This document shows positions 1 through 7,208 of a stretch of DNA of 14,705 nucleotides, one piece after another. Position numbers and translations under genes: made by a program. The stretch is from assembly GCA_023437285.1 (NCBI GenBank), contig JAEZGP010000233.1, positions 1 through 14,705 of the forward strand, given 5' to 3'. Within the stretch, counting starts at the first letter, position 1; each line of letters begins with the position of its first letter. This stretch comes from Actinomycetes bacterium. Lineage in GTDB: Bacteria > Actinomycetota > Actinomycetes > Mycobacteriales > Micromonosporaceae. The notes below the pieces were generated by a model, which saw only the letters and a list, made by a program, of their open reading frames with translations, was not told where the DNA came from and searched no databases.

Positions 1-629
1 CGCTTGGTCGCCGCGAGCGCGCCGGGCGCCCCCTTCACCATCGCCGAGGCGTACGCCGCGACGGTCGCGTCCAGCTCGTCGTCGGCCACGACGGCGGTGA
101 CGAGGCCGATCTCGGCGGCACGGGCGGCCGTGACCGGCTCCGCGGTGAGGTACAGCTCGGCCGCCCCGCGCGGGGTGAGCCGGGACAGGACGACCGGCGA
201 GATCGCGGCCGGCACCACGCCGAGGCGCACCTCGGTGAACGCGAACGTCGCGGATGCGGCCGCCACGACCAGGTCGGCCGTGGCGAGTACGCCCAGCCCG
301 CCGGCCCGCGCGGCGCCGCCGACCCGGGCGATGACGGGCTTCGGGCACTCCCAGAAGTCGGCGAGCAGCTCCGCGACCCGGATCACGGGCAGGGGCGTGC
401 CCGACGCCACCGCCGCCGACGTCTCGCGCAGGTCGGCACCCGCGCAGAAGACCGGACCCGCGTGCGACAGCACGATCACCCGCACCGCCGGGTCGGCGAC
501 TGCCGCCGCCAGCGCGGCGGCCAACTGGTCCATGAGGCGAAACGACAGGGCGTTGCGGTTGGCGGGGCTGTTCAACGTGAGGGTGGCCACACCCTGGTCA
601 ACGCCCACGTCAACGGTCGAGCTGGTCAT
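1..629 (-). CDS. Enoyl-CoA hydratase/isomerase (crotonase) family protein, C-terminus cut by window edge
   Basis: About 210 residues are visible from an ATG at 629; the family is usually near 260, so some 50 C-terminal residues lie off the left edge. Crotonase-fold enzymes hydrate or isomerise acyl-CoA thioesters in the cytoplasm. Visible signatures are NRNAL (residues 24-28), the oxyanion-hole segment CAGADL (62-67), the second oxyanion segment RAGGLGVLATAD (108-119) and FTEVRLGVVPAAISP (131-145). The Glu of the last motif (E133) matches the catalytic Glu164 of rat crotonase, while the Glu144 position appears to be Gly113. As I recall, a Gly there together with the 'EVRLG..PA.ISP' wording is typical of methylglutaconyl-CoA-hydratase-like members (leucine breakdown), so that activity is possible but not proven. 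The gene is divergent from hemW, start to start 28 bp, and has a TAGCGT hexamer six bases before its ATG. The family call is firm; the substrate is unknown. Confidence 0.93.
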   Translation of the reverse strand, partial: MTSSTVDVGVDQGVATLTLNSPANRNALSFRLMDQLAAALAAAVADPAVRVIVLSHAGPVFCAGADLRETSAAVASGTPLPVIRVAELLADFWECPKPVIARVGGAARAGGLGVLATADLVVAAASATFAFTEVRLGVVPAAISPVVLSRLTPRGAAELYLTAEPVTAARAAEIGLVTAVVADDELDATVAAYASAMVKGAPGALAATK

Positions 630-635
630 GACCGC

Positions 636-641
636 ACGCTA
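636..641 (-). promoter_or_regulatory. Putative -10 element of the crotonase gene, leaderless arrangement
   Basis: On the minus strand TAGCGT (matching TANNNT) is followed by six bases and then the ATG at 629. A -35-like TGGGCA (positions 664-659 on the minus strand, 4 of 6 to TTGACA) lies 17 bp upstream, inside the hemW coding region. Transcription would start at or next to the A of the ATG. This is inference from sequence only. Confidence 0.45.
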
Positions 642-644
642 CGG

Positions 645-650
645 CACACT
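645..650 (+). promoter_or_regulatory. Putative -10 element of hemW
   Basis: CACACT (5 of 6 to TACACT, no clear -35) ends seven bases before the hemW ATG at 658. The intervening bases contain GGAGAG, which could instead act as a ribosome binding site, though it would sit only about two to three bases from the ATG. It overlaps the space used by the divergent crotonase promoter. Confidence 0.3.
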
Positions 651-657
651 GGAGAGC

Positions 658-1851
658 ATGCCCAGCACGCTGCCTGACGGCGACCCGGCCCCGCCCGACG
701 GGTCGCTGCCCGAGTCCGCCACCCGGCACCTCGGCGCGGGTGGCTTCGGCGTCTACGTGCACGTGCCGTTCTGCGCGTCGCGGTGCGGGTACTGCGACTT
801 CAACACGTACACGGCCGCCGAGCTGGGCGGCGGGGCCAGCCAGGCCGAGTACGTCGACACGCTGACTCGGGAGATCGAGCTGGCCGGCCGGGTGCTCGCC
901 GGCGCCGCCCCGCCCGCCCAGACGATCTTTGTCGGGGGCGGCACGCCGACCCTGCTGCCGCCCGGCGACCTGGCCCGGATCGTGGAGTCGATCGACAAGA
1001 CGTTCGGCCTGGCCCCGGATGCCGAGATCACGACCGAGGCGAACCCGGAGTCGGTCGACCCGGCGTCGCTACGCGCGCTGCGCCGCGCCGGCTACACCCG
1101 CATCTCGTTGGGCATGCAGTCGGCCGCCGCGCACGTACTCAAGGTGCTCGACCGCCGGCACACGCCGGGCCGCGCCCCGAGGGCCGCCGTCGAGGCGCGC
1201 GAGGCGGGCTTCGAGCACGTCAACCTCGACCTGATCTACGGCACGCCGGGGGAGCGGGCCGAGGACTTCGCCGCCTCCCTGGCCGGCGCCCTGGCGGCCG
1301 GCGTCGACCACGTCTCGGCGTACTCCCTGATCGTGGAGGACGGCACGCGCCTGGCGGCGCGCGTACGCCGGGGTGAGCTGCCCGCGCCGAGCGACGATGT
1401 CGCCGCGGACCGCTACCTGACGGCGGACGCCGTGCTGAGCGGCGCCGGCCTGGCCTGGTACGAGGTGTCCAACTGGGGCGAGCCGTGCCGGCACAACCTC
1501 ATCTACTGGCGCGGCGGAGACTGGTGGGGCTTCGGGCCCGGCGCGCACAGCCACGTCGGCGGGGTGCGCTGGTGGAACGTGCGGCATCCGGTGCGCTACG
1601 CGGCGTCGCTCGCCGACGGGATCTCGCCGGCGGCCGGGCGGGAGACGCTCAGCGCCGACGAGCGGCACATGGAGGAGGTCATGCTGCGGCTGCGACTCGC
1701 CGAGGGGCTGCCCCTGGACCGGCTGACCCAGCCGGCGGACGCGCACCGGCTCGCGGCCGATGGCCTGCTGCGCATCGACGGCGGCCGCGCCGTGCTCACG
1801 CTGCGTGGGCGGCTGCTCGCCGACGCCGTGGTGCGCGACCTGCTGCCGTGA
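658..1851 (+). CDS. hemW: Heme chaperone HemW (radical SAM, formerly coproporphyrinogen III oxidase-like)
   Basis: This 397-residue protein has the radical-SAM cluster motif CASRCGYC (Cys39, Cys43, Cys46; CX3CX2C) followed by DF rather than the extra Cys of true HemN, which is the HemW form. Other HemW/HemN signatures are GGGTPTLL (93-100), a SAM-binding TTEANPE segment (125-131), HNLIYWRGGDWWGFGPGAHS (279-298) and a C-terminal HemN_C-like helical region from about residue 335. HemW proteins bind heme and a 4Fe-4S cluster and deliver heme to respiratory enzymes; they are not oxygen-independent coproporphyrinogen oxidases. The reading frame stays open far upstream, but the ATG at 658 is chosen because upstream codons antisense the crotonase gene and the conserved VYVHVPFC motif then sits at a normal distance (residues 32-39). 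It ends in a hairpin shared with the convergent DUF4870 gene. Confidence 0.95.
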   Translation: MPSTLPDGDPAPPDGSLPESATRHLGAGGFGVYVHVPFCASRCGYCDFNTYTAAELGGGASQAEYVDTLTREIELAGRVLAGAAPPAQTIFVGGGTPTLLPPGDLARIVESIDKTFGLAPDAEITTEANPESVDPASLRALRRAGYTRISLGMQSAAAHVLKVLDRRHTPGRAPRAAVEAREAGFEHVNLDLIYGTPGERAEDFAASLAGALAAGVDHVSAYSLIVEDGTRLAARVRRGELPAPSDDVAADRYLTADAVLSGAGLAWYEVSNWGEPCRHNLIYWRGGDWWGFGPGAHSHVGGVRWWNVRHPVRYAASLADGISPAAGRETLSADERHMEEVMLRLRLAEGLPLDRLTQPADAHRLAADGLLRIDGGRAVLTLRGRLLADAVVRDLLP

Positions 1852-1880
1852 CCGGAACGCGCGTACGCCCCGGTCACGGC
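1845..1880. terminator. Perfect 11-bp inverted repeat, likely bidirectional terminator
   Basis: The left arm GCCGTGACCGG (1845-1855) and right arm CCGGTCACGGC (1870-1880) are exact complements around a 14-base loop. It overlaps the hemW stop (1849-1851) and ends just beyond the stop of the convergent DUF4870 gene (1889), so it can serve both. There is no T-run, as is common for GC-rich actinobacterial terminators. Confidence 0.7.
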
Positions 1881-1888
1881 GTGCTGCG

Positions 1889-2284
1889 CTATTTCACCAG
1901 GCGGATCGTCATCGGGTACTGGTAGAGCTGACCCTCGTTGGCCCGCAGGCCGCCGATGATGCTGAACACGATGATGATCACCCAGGTAATGAACGGAAGG
2001 AAGAACAGCAGCCCCAGCGTGCAGGCCGCGATGATGGACGCGATGAACGTGGCCACGTTCCAGGTGATCTGGAAGTTGAGGGCCTCGACCGCGTGGGCGC
2101 GGACCGTCGGCGACTCGTTGCCGCGGACGAGGAGCGCCACGAGAGGTGCGATGAATCCCACGACGATGCCACCGAAGTGGGCGATGAGCGCCCAGGTCTT
2201 GTCGTCGCTGTTGGCATAGCCCGCGTTCGGCGCCCCCGGTCCGGTGGGCGGCGGTGGCGGGGGTGGAAGAGGAGGTTCAGTCAT
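1889..2284 (-). CDS. Small DUF4870 (Tic20-like) membrane protein
   Basis: From the ATG at 2284 this is 131 residues; a GTG at 2293 would add three. I prefer the ATG because GGTGA sits five bases before it. The N-terminus is proline-rich (seven consecutive Pro at residues 7-13) and probably cytoplasmic. Next comes a hydrophobic segment (about 32-53, ALIAHFGGIVVGFIAPLVAL), a short charged loop with RAHAVEALNFQITW (62-75), and a long hydrophobic stretch (about 76-112) that should form two helices. The 'H..EALNFQ.TW' wording and three-helix layout are those of DUF4870 proteins, whose function is unknown. It lies convergent to hemW and divergent from hrcA. The Tic20 likeness should not be taken as evidence of protein import. 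Confidence 0.88.
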   Translation of the reverse strand: MTEPPLPPPPPPPTGPGAPNAGYANSDDKTWALIAHFGGIVVGFIAPLVALLVRGNESPTVRAHAVEALNFQITWNVATFIASIIAACTLGLLFFLPFITWVIIIVFSIIGGLRANEGQLYQYPMTIRLVK

Positions 2285-2319
2285 GGGGGTCACCGTAGGG
2301 CTAACGCGACTACCGCGCT

Positions 2320-2345
2320 AGTATGCGCGACCCCTTGAGTGTCAA
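2320..2345 (-). promoter_or_regulatory. Candidate promoter for the DUF4870 gene
   Basis: On the minus strand a perfect TTGACA (2345-2340) is followed after 14 bases by CATACT (2325-2320), or after 16 bases by TACTAG (2323-2318). The first spacing is short and the second hexamer imperfect, so the exact -10 is unsure. The TTGACA overlaps a CTTGAGT on the plus strand, a half-site of the HspR operator. Confidence 0.4.
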
Positions 2346-2403
2346 CACCGTGAGTGCGTGTCACGCCACGCTACGCGCGTCGCGGTCCCGGCCCGGCGCG
2401 ACG

Positions 2404-2409
2404 TAGACT
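2404..2409 (+). promoter_or_regulatory. Putative -10 of the hrcA-dnaJ-rsmE operon
   Basis: TAGACT fits TANNNT and its last two bases lie in the left arm of the CIRCE operator. Transcription would begin inside CIRCE, so bound HrcA should block RNA polymerase. No good -35 is visible 16-18 bp upstream. Confidence 0.5.
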
Positions 2410-2434
2410 GGCACTCACCGTTTCGGAGTGCCAA
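2408..2434. promoter_or_regulatory. CIRCE operator (HrcA binding site)
   Basis: The left arm CTGGCACTC (2408-2416), nine-base spacer ACCGTTTCG (2417-2425) and right arm GAGTGCCAA (2426-2434) match the CIRCE layout TTAGCACTC-N9-GAGTGCTAA, including the exact N9 spacing. Eight of nine arm positions pair. It lies 28 bases before the hrcA ATG, so HrcA very likely represses its own operon, with release on heat shock. Confidence 0.95.
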
Positions 2435-2462
2435 CGCGGGCGAGGAGAGGGGAGGACGACGG

Positions 2463-3485
2463 ATGGCGCTGGACGACCGCAAACTCGACGTGCTCCGCGC
2501 CATAGTCGAGGACTACGTCGCCACGCAGGAGCCGGTCGGCAGCAAGGCGCTGGTGGAGCGGCATAACCTGCGGGTTTCCCCGGCCACTGTGCGCAACGAC
2601 ATGGCCGTGCTGGAGGAGGAGGGTTACCTGCGCCAGCCGCACACGAGCGCGGGTCGGGTGCCCACCGACAAGGGCTACCGCCTGTTCGTCGACAAGCTGT
2701 CCCGCATCAAGCCGCTCACCCCGGCCGAGCGTCGGGCCATCGAGCGGTTCCTGGCCGGCGCCGTCGACCTCGACGATGTGGTGCATCGCACAGTCCGGCT
2801 GCTCGCCCAGCTGACCCGCCAGGTCGCTATCGTGCAGTACCCGAGCCTGTCCCGCAGCAAGGTCCGGCACCTGGAACTGATCTCCATCTCGACGACCCGG
2901 CTGATGGTCGTCATGATCACTGACACGGGCCGCGTCGAGCAGCGACTCGTGGACGTGCCCGGGCCGCTCGACGCCGAGGATGTCGTCGAGTTGCGCGCCA
3001 CGATGAACGACGCGCTCGTCGGGCGCCTGCTCACCGAGACGCCCGGCCTCGTGCAGGGCTTTCACCAGCAGGTCCGCCCCGAGCTCAGCACCGCCATGGC
3101 CGCGCTGTCGACCGTACTGCTGGAAACCCTCGTCGAGCGCGGCGAGGAACGCGTGACCATCGCCGGCACCGCGAACCTTGCCCGCGCCAATATGCTCGAT
3201 TTCGCCGGCTCGCTGCGACCCGTGCTGGAGGCGCTGGAGGAGGAGGTCGTCATCCTCAAGCTCTTCGGCCAGGTGCGCCAGACCACCGCGCACGTGCGCA
3301 TCGGCGACGAGAACGAGATCGAGGACCTCCGCAGCACCTCGGTGGTCGCCACGGGCTACGGCCCGCGCGACATCATGGTCGGCGGCCTGGGCGTGTTGGG
3401 GCCCACCCGGATGGACTACCCGGGCACCATCGCCACGGTGCGGGCCGTCGCCCGCTACCTTGGCGACGTGCTCGAGGGCAGCTGA
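2463..3485 (+). CDS. hrcA: Heat-inducible transcription repressor HrcA
   Basis: This 340-residue protein has the normal HrcA length. The N-terminal winged helix (about residues 1-75) contains [21 protein letters not shown] (the region at 23-43) and the family signature [19 protein letters not shown] (59-77). The rest is the HrcA dimerisation/GAF-like region, with late conserved segments VIGG-type [10 protein letters not shown] and a C-terminal GPTRMDYPG. HrcA is a GroEL-modulated repressor that binds CIRCE. The ATG at 2463 is supported by a GGGGAGGA ribosome site about six bases upstream; the longer in-frame extension from 2358 would read through CIRCE and its promoter and is rejected. dnaJ follows after 23 bp, so the two are probably cotranscribed and autoregulated. 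Confidence 0.97.
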   Translation: MALDDRKLDVLRAIVEDYVATQEPVGSKALVERHNLRVSPATVRNDMAVLEEEGYLRQPHTSAGRVPTDKGYRLFVDKLSRIKPLTPAERRAIERFLAGAVDLDDVVHRTVRLLAQLTRQVAIVQYPSLSRSKVRHLELISISTTRLMVVMITDTGRVEQRLVDVPGPLDAEDVVELRATMNDALVGRLLTETPGLVQGFHQQVRPELSTAMAALSTVLLETLVERGEERVTIAGTANLARANMLDFAGSLRPVLEALEEEVVILKLFGQVRQTTAHVRIGDENEIEDLRSTSVVATGYGPRDIMVGGLGVLGPTRMDYPGTIATVRAVARYLGDVLEGS

Positions 3486-3508
3486 CGAGAAGAGGACTTG
3501 GGACTCAC

Positions 3509-4639
3509 GTGGCCAAGGATTACTACGGCATCCTCGGGGTGCGGCGCGACGCGTCTCCCGATGACATCAAGCGCGCGTACCGCAAGCTGGCGCGGGAGTA
3601 CCACCCGGACATCAACCCGGACCCCGCCGCGCACGAGAAGTTCAAGGACATCAACGCCGCGTACGAGGTGCTCTCCGACCCGCGCAAGCGGGAGATCGTC
3701 GACCTCGGCGGCGACCCGCTCGCCCCGCAGGGCGGAGGCCCCGGCCCCGGCGGCGCCGGCCCGTTCGTGGGCTTCCAGGACATCATGGACGCGTTCTTCG
3801 GCGGCGGCGGAGCGCGCGGCCCGCGTCCCCGTACGCGCGCCGGCGCGGATGCGATCCTGCGGCTCGACCTCGACCTGCACGAGACCGCGTTCGGCGTGGA
3901 CGCCCCCATCACCGTGGACACGGCCGTGGTCTGCACCGCGTGCAGCGGCGCCGGCACGGCCCCCGGCACCCACCCGCAGACCTGCGAGACGTGCGCCGGT
4001 CGCGGCGAGATCCAGTCGGTGCAGAAGACCTTCCTCGGCCAGGTCGTCTCGGCCCGCCCCTGCCCCACCTGCCAGGGGTACGGCACGACGATCCCGCACC
4101 CCTGCCCGCAGTGCGCCGGGGACGGCCGGGTCCGCAGCCGCCGCTCGCTCACCGTGAAGATCCCGGCGGGCGTCGAGGATGGCATGCGCATCCGTCTGGC
4201 CAACCAGGGCGAGGTCGGCCCTGGCGGCGGCCCCGCCGGCGATCTCTACGTCGAGATCCACGAGCGTCCGCACGACGTCTTCTCGCGCAAGGGCGACGAC
4301 CTGCACTGCCGGGTCACCCTGCCGATGACGGCCGCCGCGCTCGGCACCCGCCTGACGATCAAGACCCTCGACGGCGAGGAGACGGTCGACGTCAAGCCCG
4401 GCACCCAGCCCGGCGCCTCGCTGCGGCTACGCGCGCGCGGCGTACCGCACCTGCGCGGCACCGGTCGCGGCGACCTGCACGTCCACCTCGACGTGCGGAC
4501 GCCCACCAAGCTCGACCCGGAGCAGGAGCGCCTCCTGCGCGAGCTGGCCTCCCTGCGCGGCGAGGAACTCGCCGAGGTTTCCCGCCAGAAGGGCGGCCTG
4601 TTCTCCTCGATACGGGACGCGTTCAACGGACACGCGTGA
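3509..4639 (+). CDS. dnaJ: Chaperone protein DnaJ (DnaJ2-type, linked to hrcA)
   Basis: This 376-residue type I J-protein starts at GTG (3509) with GGGA five bases upstream. The J domain (about 1-65) has the HPD triad at 32-34, which stimulates DnaK ATPase. A short Gly-rich linker (about 74-105) follows. The zinc-binding region has four CxxCxGxG repeats: CTACSGAG (142-149), CETCAGRG (159-166), CPTCQGYG (185-192) and CPQCAGDG (199-206). The substrate-binding C-terminal domains follow. The J domain ends in DLGGDPLA rather than the YDxxG wording of the dnaK-linked DnaJ; in my recollection this form is typical of the actinobacterial second DnaJ, encoded after hrcA. Its stop overlaps the rsmE start (GTGA). 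Confidence 0.96.
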   Translation: MAKDYYGILGVRRDASPDDIKRAYRKLAREYHPDINPDPAAHEKFKDINAAYEVLSDPRKREIVDLGGDPLAPQGGGPGPGGAGPFVGFQDIMDAFFGGGGARGPRPRTRAGADAILRLDLDLHETAFGVDAPITVDTAVVCTACSGAGTAPGTHPQTCETCAGRGEIQSVQKTFLGQVVSARPCPTCQGYGTTIPHPCPQCAGDGRVRSRRSLTVKIPAGVEDGMRIRLANQGEVGPGGGPAGDLYVEIHERPHDVFSRKGDDLHCRVTLPMTAAALGTRLTIKTLDGEETVDVKPGTQPGASLRLRARGVPHLRGTGRGDLHVHLDVRTPTKLDPEQERLLRELASLRGEELAEVSRQKGGLFSSIRDAFNGHA

Positions 4640-5367
4640 GCAAGCCGCTGTTCCTGGTCAGCGAAATCCCGTCCGGTGAGGTGTCCACCCTGGACGGGCC
4701 GGAGGGCCACCACGCCGCCACGGTGCAACGCCTGCGGGTCGGCGAGGAGCTGATCCTCGCCGACGGCCGGGGCGCCACGGCGTCCGCGGTGGTCACCGCC
4801 GTCGGGCGGGGCAGCCTGACCGTGCGCGTCCTCGCCCGGGAGTACGCCCGACCGCACGCGGTACGGCTCGTCGTTGCCCAGGGCATCGCCAAGGGCGACC
4901 GTGGGGAGCTGGCCGTGCAGGCCATGACCGAGGTGGGCGTGGACGAGATCGTCCCGTGGGCGGCCGCCCGCTCGGTGGTGCGCTGGCGCGACGAGCGCGG
5001 CGACAAGGCCCGCCAACGCTGGATCGACACCGCCCGGGAGGCCACCAAGCAGGCCCGCCGCCCCTGGCTGCCGGCGGTCACCGCCGCGGCGTCGACCACG
5101 GCCCTGGCCGGCCGGCTCAGGTCGGCGGCGCTCGGGCTCGTCCTGCACGAGTCGGCGTCCGCGCCGCTCGCGGCGGTGGACCTGCCCGCCGAGGGCGACG
5201 TGGTGCTCGTCGTCGGGCCGGAGGGCGGCGTGGCCGACGAGGAACTGGCCGCGTTCGAGGCGGCCGGTGCCCGGACGGTACGGCTCGGCCCCGAGGTGCT
5301 GCGCACGTCCACGGCCGGCGTCGCCGCCCTCGCCGTGCTCAGTGCCCGCCTGGGCCGCTGGGACTAG
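4636..5367 (+). CDS. rsmE: 16S rRNA (uracil(1498)-N3)-methyltransferase RsmE
   Basis: This is a 243-residue SPOUT methyltransferase that uses SAM to methylate U1498 in helix 44 of 16S rRNA. The N-terminal part is the PUA-like RNA-binding domain ([20 protein letters not shown], 9-28). The C-terminal part is the knotted SAM domain with GPEGG (194-198) and [12 protein letters not shown] (217-228), the usual RsmE knot motifs. The GTG start at 4636 overlaps the dnaJ stop by four bases (GTGA) and has no strong ribosome site of its own, so translation is probably coupled to dnaJ. In many actinobacteria rsmE follows dnaJ in the same order. Confidence 0.95.
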   Translation: MSKPLFLVSEIPSGEVSTLDGPEGHHAATVQRLRVGEELILADGRGATASAVVTAVGRGSLTVRVLAREYARPHAVRLVVAQGIAKGDRGELAVQAMTEVGVDEIVPWAAARSVVRWRDERGDKARQRWIDTAREATKQARRPWLPAVTAAASTTALAGRLRSAALGLVLHESASAPLAAVDLPAEGDVVLVVGPEGGVADEELAAFEAAGARTVRLGPEVLRTSTAGVAALAVLSARLGRWD

Positions 5368-5386
5368 GTTCGCCGCCGCCACGGCC

Positions 5387-5392
5387 TAGGAT
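5387..5392 (+). promoter_or_regulatory. Putative -10 of the HIT gene, leaderless arrangement
   Basis: TAGGAT fits TANNNT and ends seven bases before the GTG at 5400. An RNA starting at that GTG would have no leader. AGGA within it (5388-5391) could alternatively be a ribosome site eight bases from the GTG if transcription comes from rsmE. Confidence 0.5.
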
Positions 5393-5399
5393 GCGCCGT

Positions 5400-5744
5400 G
5401 TGAGCAACGACTGTCTGTTCTGTCGCATCGTCGCCGGCGAGATCCCCGCCACGGTCGTCCACTCGACCCCGACGACGCTGGCCTTCCGCGACATCAACCC
5501 CCAGGCGCCCAGCCACGTCGTGGTGATCCCGCGCGACCACCACCCGACGGTCGGCGCCCTCGTCGGCGCCAATCCGACGCTCGCCGCCGACGTGCTCGCG
5601 GCGGCCGCCGAGGTGGCCGCCGCCGAGGGTGCCACCGACGGCTTCCGCCTGGTGTTCAACACCGGACCGGCGGCCGGCCAGACGGTGCACCACGTGCACG
5701 CGCACGTCCTGTCGGGCCGCCCGTTGACGTGGCCCCCGGGCTGA
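5400..5744 (+). CDS. HIT-domain (histidine triad, HinT-like) nucleotide-binding protein
   Basis: This protein has 114 residues from GTG 5400; an ATG at 5391 would add three, but it overlaps the TAGGAT hexamer and has no ribosome site. The histidine triad HHVHAHV (His98, His100, His102 of the HxHxH core) and the N-terminal CLFCRIVAGEIPA (5-17), with the Cys pair that often binds zinc in this branch, are diagnostic. HinT-type proteins are small cytosolic dimers that hydrolyse nucleoside phosphoramidates and aminoacyl-AMP. The length is typical. The gene follows rsmE by 32 bp but appears to have its own promoter, and a long hairpin follows it. The substrate is not predicted. Confidence 0.93.
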   Translation: MSNDCLFCRIVAGEIPATVVHSTPTTLAFRDINPQAPSHVVVIPRDHHPTVGALVGANPTLAADVLAAAAEVAAAEGATDGFRLVFNTGPAAGQTVHHVHAHVLSGRPLTWPPG

Positions 5745-5806
5745 GCCCGCACGGCCACCGCCCCTTCACGCGTTGATCTTGGCGCGGCGGGCGGCGCCGT
5801 GCGGGC
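5745..5806. terminator. Long interrupted hairpin after the HIT gene
   Basis: GCCCGCACGGC (5745-5755) pairs perfectly with GCCGTGCGGGC (5796-5806). Inside, after a 2x1 mismatch, CCGCCC (5758-5763) pairs with GGGCGG (5789-5794), and CGCG (5769-5772) with CGCG (5783-5786). It starts right after the HIT stop, so it probably terminates or stabilises that transcript. There is no T-run. The loop contains a GCGTTGATCTTGGCG-like core that may be part of a dispersed intergenic repeat. Confidence 0.6.
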
Positions 5807-5818
5807 CGCGTCGCGGGG

Positions 5819-5824
5819 TAGGCT
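5819..5824 (+). promoter_or_regulatory. Putative -10 of the serine hydrolase gene, leaderless arrangement
   Basis: TAGGCT fits TANNNT and ends seven bases before the GTG at 5832, the same geometry as at the HIT gene. No recognisable ribosome site precedes the GTG, which favours a leaderless mRNA. A -35 is not evident. Confidence 0.5.
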
Positions 5825-5831
5825 GCGGCGC

Positions 5832-7208
5832 GTGGCTGGTACGGGCGAGAATCGGCGGCTGGCGCGGCTGGTACGCCGCACGCAGGCCCAGGCGCGGGTG
5901 CCCGCGTTGTCGGTGGCCGTGCACCGGGGCGATCGACCGCTGTGGACGATGCAGGTCGGCGACAGCGGCGTCCCGGGGGAGCCGCTCGACGCCGACACGC
6001 GGTTCCGGATCGGTTCGGTGACCAAGACCTTCACGGCCGTACTGGTCATGCAGTGCCGCGACGACGGGCTGATCGAACTCGACGATCCGATCGGTAGGCA
6101 CCTCGACGTGCCCCGGCACGGCGAGTTGACCATCAGGCGGCTGTTGTCGCACACGGCGGGGTTGCAGCGCGAGCCGTTCGGCGACGTGTGGGACACGCTG
6201 ATCGCACCCGACGAGCGCCAGTTGCTGGCCGACCTCGCGCGCATCGAGCGGACCCTGCCGCCCGCGCGGCGGTTCCACTACTCCAACCTGGGCGCGGCCC
6301 TGCTGGGCCAGGCCGTCGCGAAGCGGCGCGGCGGCACGTGGGCCGAGGTGCTCGCCGACAAGGTCACCGGGCCGTTGGGGCTGACCAGCATCGGCCCCGA
6401 CCGCGACCCGCGCGGCGCGGTCGGGTACCTCGTGGACGCGTACTCCGAGCACGCGCGGCCCGAACCGCTCACGGCGTTCGGCGCCGCCGGGCCGGCCGCG
6501 CAGCTGTGGGGTACGGCCGCCGACCTGGCGCGGTGGGCGGCCTTCCTGGTCGACCCGGCCGCGGTCGACCCGTCGGGTGCCGTGCTGTCCCGGGACACGC
6601 TGGACGAGATGCGGTGGCCGCTGACCACGACCGACGAGAGCCTGTGGTCGGCCGGGTTCGGCCTCGGGCTGTTGATCATCCCGCAGGGCGGGCGGATCAC
6701 GCACGTGGGTCACGACGGCGCGATGCCGGGTTTCCTGGCCGGCGCCTACGGGCGGCGCGGCGGTGTGGACACGCCGCCCGCGTTCGGGGCGGCCGCTCTC
6801 GGTTCGTCGGGCACGGCGGTGGCGGTGCTCAACCTGCCGCACGAACTGTTGGCTGCTGCCGAGGCCGACGATCCGGTCGACATCGCGCCGTGGACGCCGG
6901 GCGAGGCGGCCCCGCCGGAACTGCGCTCGATCCTGGGCCGCTGGTGGGGCGAGGGCTTCGAGTACGTCTTCTTCTACAAGGACGCGACGCTGCGGGCCCG
7001 CGGCGCCGACGACCCGGACGGCAAGCCGCCGGCGGTCTTCGAGCCGGTGGACCGCGACCTGTTGCGGACCGTCTCGGGGCGGGAGGCGGGCGAGTTTCTG
7101 CGGCTCACCCGCGACGCGGACGGCGCCGTGGTGCGGATGCACTGGGCGACCTACCGGTTCACGCGTGTGCAGGAGACCTTCGATGGGTACGACGTCCGGC
7201 AGCCGTGA
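5832..7208 (+). CDS. Serine hydrolase, beta-lactamase/esterase (class C) family
   Basis: This 458-residue protein has the three motifs of the class C beta-lactamase/penicillin-binding fold: SVTK (SxxK, Ser62 and Lys65), YSN (YxN, Tyr150-Asn152) and HVGHDG (291-296) in place of KTG, the form usual for esterases and D-aminopeptidases. About residues 20-340 are catalytic. The remainder, beginning near APPELRSILGRWWG, is a separate C-terminal beta-rich domain resembling the lipocalin-like tail often found in this family. There is no signal peptide or transmembrane segment, so it is probably cytoplasmic, which argues against peptidoglycan or beta-lactam work. The GTG at 5832 is chosen over GTG 5799 because the latter is inside the hairpin and upstream of the TAGGCT hexamer. 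The substrate is unknown. Confidence 0.9.
   Translation: MAGTGENRRLARLVRRTQAQARVPALSVAVHRGDRPLWTMQVGDSGVPGEPLDADTRFRIGSVTKTFTAVLVMQCRDDGLIELDDPIGRHLDVPRHGELTIRRLLSHTAGLQREPFGDVWDTLIAPDERQLLADLARIERTLPPARRFHYSNLGAALLGQAVAKRRGGTWAEVLADKVTGPLGLTSIGPDRDPRGAVGYLVDAYSEHARPEPLTAFGAAGPAAQLWGTAADLARWAAFLVDPAAVDPSGAVLSRDTLDEMRWPLTTTDESLWSAGFGLGLLIIPQGGRITHVGHDGAMPGFLAGAYGRRGGVDTPPAFGAAALGSSGTAVAVLNLPHELLAAAEADDPVDIAPWTPGEAAPPELRSILGRWWGEGFEYVFFYKDATLRARGADDPDGKPPAVFEPVDRDLLRTVSGREAGEFLRLTRDADGAVVRMHWATYRFTRVQETFDGYDVRQP

Noticed and set aside
4..657. Upstream in-frame extension of hemW on the plus strand
   Set aside because: It is antisense to a clear crotonase gene, has low-complexity Ala/Ser/Arg composition and no family match; HemW similarity begins just after 658.
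2358..2462. Longer HrcA starting upstream of CIRCE
   Set aside because: It would translate through the promoter and operator; the ATG at 2463 has an excellent ribosome site and gives the normal N-terminus.
5799..5831. Upstream GTG start for the serine hydrolase
   Set aside because: It lies in the right arm of the hairpin and upstream of the TAGGCT hexamer, and lacks a ribosome site.
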